7,217 nucleotides of DNA from an uncultured Candidatus Melainabacteria bacterium. Lineage in GTDB: Bacteria; Cyanobacteriota; Vampirovibrionia; Gastranaerophilales; Gastranaerophilaceae. The stretch is from the NCBI GenBank assembly GCA_934717895.1, contig CAKUZO010000080.1, forward strand, positions 1 through 7,217. Reading direction: 5' to 3'. The notes below the pieces were generated by a model, which saw only the letters and a program-made list of their open reading frames with translations, searched no databases and was not told where the DNA came from. The position numbers were made by a program, and so were the translations under genes. Each line of letters opens with the position of its first letter. The stretch's first letter is position 1. Shown here piece after piece: positions 5,533 through 7,217 of this stretch.

Positions 5533-7104
5533 ATGAACATAGGAAATCAGTTAGGAAAACTAAAAAAATCAGATCATTTCTGCATTTACTTAAGAAAGAG
5601 TCGTGCAGATGCCGAAGCTGAAAAACTTGGAGAAGGCGAAACTTTAGCAAGGCATAAGAAAATTCTAACAAAACTTGCAGCAAAAAAAGAGCTATATGTT
5701 GAAAAAATTTATCATGAAATTGTTTCGGGTGAATCTATAGCTGCAAGGCCCGAAATGCAAAAATTAATAAAAGACTGTTATGATGGTAAATACAGAGGAA
5801 TTATTGTTATTGATGTAGATCGTCTTTCAAGGGGAAATCAAGCAGACATGCAAACAATTATGGATTGTCTAAAATATTCAAACAATAGAAATGGATTATT
5901 AGTTGTCACTCCAACAAAAACTTATGATGTTGCTAATAATTACGATGATGAAGAGTATATAGAATTTGTTCTATTCATGTCACGAAGAGAGTATAAAACA
6001 ATATTAAAACGTATGGAACGCGGTAGAAAACAATCGATAATTGAAGGGAATTATTTAGGCTCAACTGCACCGTATGGATATGATATTTTAAAAACAAGAG
6101 CAGGAAGAACACTTATACCTAATCAAGAAGAAGCTAAAATTGTAAAGCAAATATTTGAAATGTATATTTCTGGTGAAACATCTTATAAAATTTGTACTAA
6201 ACTTTCGTCACAAGGAATTAAGACACCTGCTGGTAATGAATACTGGCACGATAGTACTATAAGATCTATAATAACAAACCCCGTATATATAGGACGAGTT
6301 TCATGGTCTGCCAAACTCACAACAAAAAAACTTGTTGATGGTAAACTGATTGTACAAAGGAAAAAATCAAGAAAAACTGATCAATACATGGAATATGATG
6401 GAAAGCACAAGCCAATTATATCAGAAGAAATGTTCAAAGCAGCAAACAACAGAATTCCTGTCAGTAAAACCAAAAGAAATTGTAAACTAAGAAATATACT
6501 TGCTGGTATTATTGTTTGTAAAAAATGTGGAAAAGCAATGTTATATCAACATCAATATAACAAATCTACTGCACCAAGATATATTCATGCCCCTAGAACA
6601 GAATGTACAATCAAGTCAGTTAGAGTTAGTGATGTTATAGATGCACTTATACGTGCGTTAGAACTATCTATAGAAGATTTTGAAATAAAAGTGAATAATT
6701 TACCCACCGTTGACGAAAATAACATACAAAGCCAAATTGAAGCGATAGAGAAACAAATAAAAAAAATTGAAAAGAAGCTTTCAAAGTTATTTGATTCATG
6801 GGAAGAAGATCTAATTTCAGCAAATGAATTTCTTGAACGAAAAAACATTCATAATAAAAATATTCAATCTTGTAAATTACAAATTAAAGAATTAAAACAA
6901 TCTATTCCAGATAAAGAAGAATTTGAAGAAAGTACAAGTTCATTACATGAAGCATTACAACTTCTTAAAGATGATGCAATCGATGCAGATATAAAGAATG
7001 AATATTTGAAAACTATAATCGAAAAAATTGAATTTAGCAGAAAAAGTGTTGATGAATTTATTCTTGACATCAAATTTAAAGATAACATCATTGTAAATGA
7101 ATAA
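5533..7104 (+). CDS. Large serine recombinase (phage-type site-specific integrase)
   Basis: 523 residues from the ATG at 5533, chosen because AAAGG precedes it by 11 bases and the resolvase domain begins just after. An upstream in-frame GTG at 5422 would add 37 unlike residues and run through the terminator. Order: resolvase domain (about 15-165) with catalytic Ser23 in YLRKSRAD and the DVDRLSRG motif (94-101); recombinase domain opening APYGYD (179-184); zinc-ribbon region with CKKC (329-332) and C358; coiled coil (about 397-457) with the family-like LFDSWEEDLISANEFLER. It would integrate and excise the element by two-base staggered breaks at attP/attB, with a partner directionality factor not identified here. 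The host junction begins about 35 bases after its stop, in a comM-like gene. A third zinc cysteine seems replaced (YIHAPRTEC). Confidence 0.92.
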   Translation: MNIGNQLGKLKKSDHFCIYLRKSRADAEAEKLGEGETLARHKKILTKLAAKKELYVEKIYHEIVSGESIAARPEMQKLIKDCYDGKYRGIIVIDVDRLSRGNQADMQTIMDCLKYSNNRNGLLVVTPTKTYDVANNYDDEEYIEFVLFMSRREYKTILKRMERGRKQSIIEGNYLGSTAPYGYDILKTRAGRTLIPNQEEAKIVKQIFEMYISGETSYKICTKLSSQGIKTPAGNEYWHDSTIRSIITNPVYIGRVSWSAKLTTKKLVDGKLIVQRKKSRKTDQYMEYDGKHKPIISEEMFKAANNRIPVSKTKRNCKLRNILAGIIVCKKCGKAMLYQHQYNKSTAPRYIHAPRTECTIKSVRVSDVIDALIRALELSIEDFEIKVNNLPTVDENNIQSQIEAIEKQIKKIEKKLSKLFDSWEEDLISANEFLERKNIHNKNIQSCKLQIKELKQSIPDKEEFEESTSSLHEALQLLKDDAIDADIKNEYLKTIIEKIEFSRKSVDEFILDIKFKDNIIVNE

Positions 7105-7110
7105 TAAATG

Positions 7111-7217
7111 TTATAAATATCTATATATGTATGATAAGCATCCATCTTCCAATGGCTGTCTGAGTGCTTCGATACATTCTGTTTTAAATTCCATAAATTC
7201 GTCCAGAAATAAAATGC
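7111..7217 (-). pseudogene. comM: comM/yifB-like AAA+ ATPase gene, interrupted by the element (partial)
   Basis: Read leftward from 7215, the frame gives [20 protein letters not shown] followed by PLEDG. This closely matches the Walker B segment of ComM/YifB (Mg-chelatase-type AAA+ ATPases), normally of the form GVLFLDELPEF...LRQPLEDG. In competent bacteria ComM is a helicase-like factor for integrating transformed DNA. After the glycine (7143..7141) the match ends and the frame runs CLSYIYRYL to a TAA at 7113..7111, which looks like element sequence. The upstream part, with Walker A, lies beyond the window; the remaining 3' part should lie beyond the other end of the element. Only about 25 host codons are visible, but the motif is distinctive. 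Confidence 0.8.
7128..7150. other. Attachment-site junction between element and host comM-like gene
   Basis: Element-like A+T-rich sequence just after the integrase changes to comM-like coding sequence around 7138-7150. The element side holds TGTATGATA (7128-7136), also present as both arms of the inverted repeat at 5423-5465. The exact crossover dinucleotide cannot be fixed without the other junction or an empty site. Which end is called attL or attR is arbitrary here. Confidence 0.65.

Noticed and set aside
6864..7145. Leftward 93-codon open frame overlapping the integrase end
   Set aside because: It is antisense to the integrase, has no ribosome site and has low-complexity Ser/Ile/Phe composition. 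The comM-like frame at 7215-7141 is a different leftward frame.
1..7217. tRNA or other RNA gene as the integration target
   Set aside because: No cloverleaf-like sequence was seen at either edge. The right junction reads as comM-like protein-coding sequence, consistent with a serine recombinase.

Overview
The window looks like one end of a prophage, or a related integrative element, in a low-G+C Firmicute, probably a Clostridia/Lachnospiraceae-type gut bacterium. This rests on strong A+T richness, Gram-positive ribosome sites (GGAGG-like), an ImmR/ImmA-type regulatory pair, a large serine recombinase, and a fragment of a host comM-like gene at the extreme right. No phage structural genes are in view, so phage versus conjugative element is not settled. 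No species is claimed.

Layout. Positions 1-300 hold two leftward genes: the first codons of a Cro/XRE-type regulator running off the left edge, and a 40-residue protein. Positions 338-424 are a compact divergent switch: a leftward promoter (TTGACA-17-TAGAAT), a rightward promoter (TTTACT-17-TATAAT), and three tandem 20-bp GTAAAC/GTTTAC units overlapping both -35 boxes. Rightward from 459 to 5370 lies a tightly packed six-gene operon: immR-like repressor, immA-like metallopeptidase, a coiled-coil DUF4041/GIY-YIG protein, a SAP-domain protein whose GTG start overlaps the previous stop, a 291-residue soluble protein, and a 202-residue four-helix membrane protein. After two hairpin terminators flanking a 10-bp inverted repeat comes a large serine recombinase (5533-7104). 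About 35 bases past its stop the sequence becomes a leftward comM/yifB-like Walker B segment, which marks the host junction.

How it fits together. ImmR-type repressor would hold the leftward (lytic/early) promoter off and drive its own operon in the lysogen. ImmA would cleave the repressor on induction. The four cargo genes between immA and the integrase share that lysogenic transcript, the position where temperate phages usually carry superinfection-exclusion or defence genes. They look like two modules: a nuclease-like DUF4041/GIY-YIG protein coupled to a SAP/helical-repeat protein, and a soluble-plus-membrane pair laid out like lambda RexA/RexB. I consider these four genes the best candidate for an undescribed system. 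The function is inferred from location and architecture and is not shown by the sequence.
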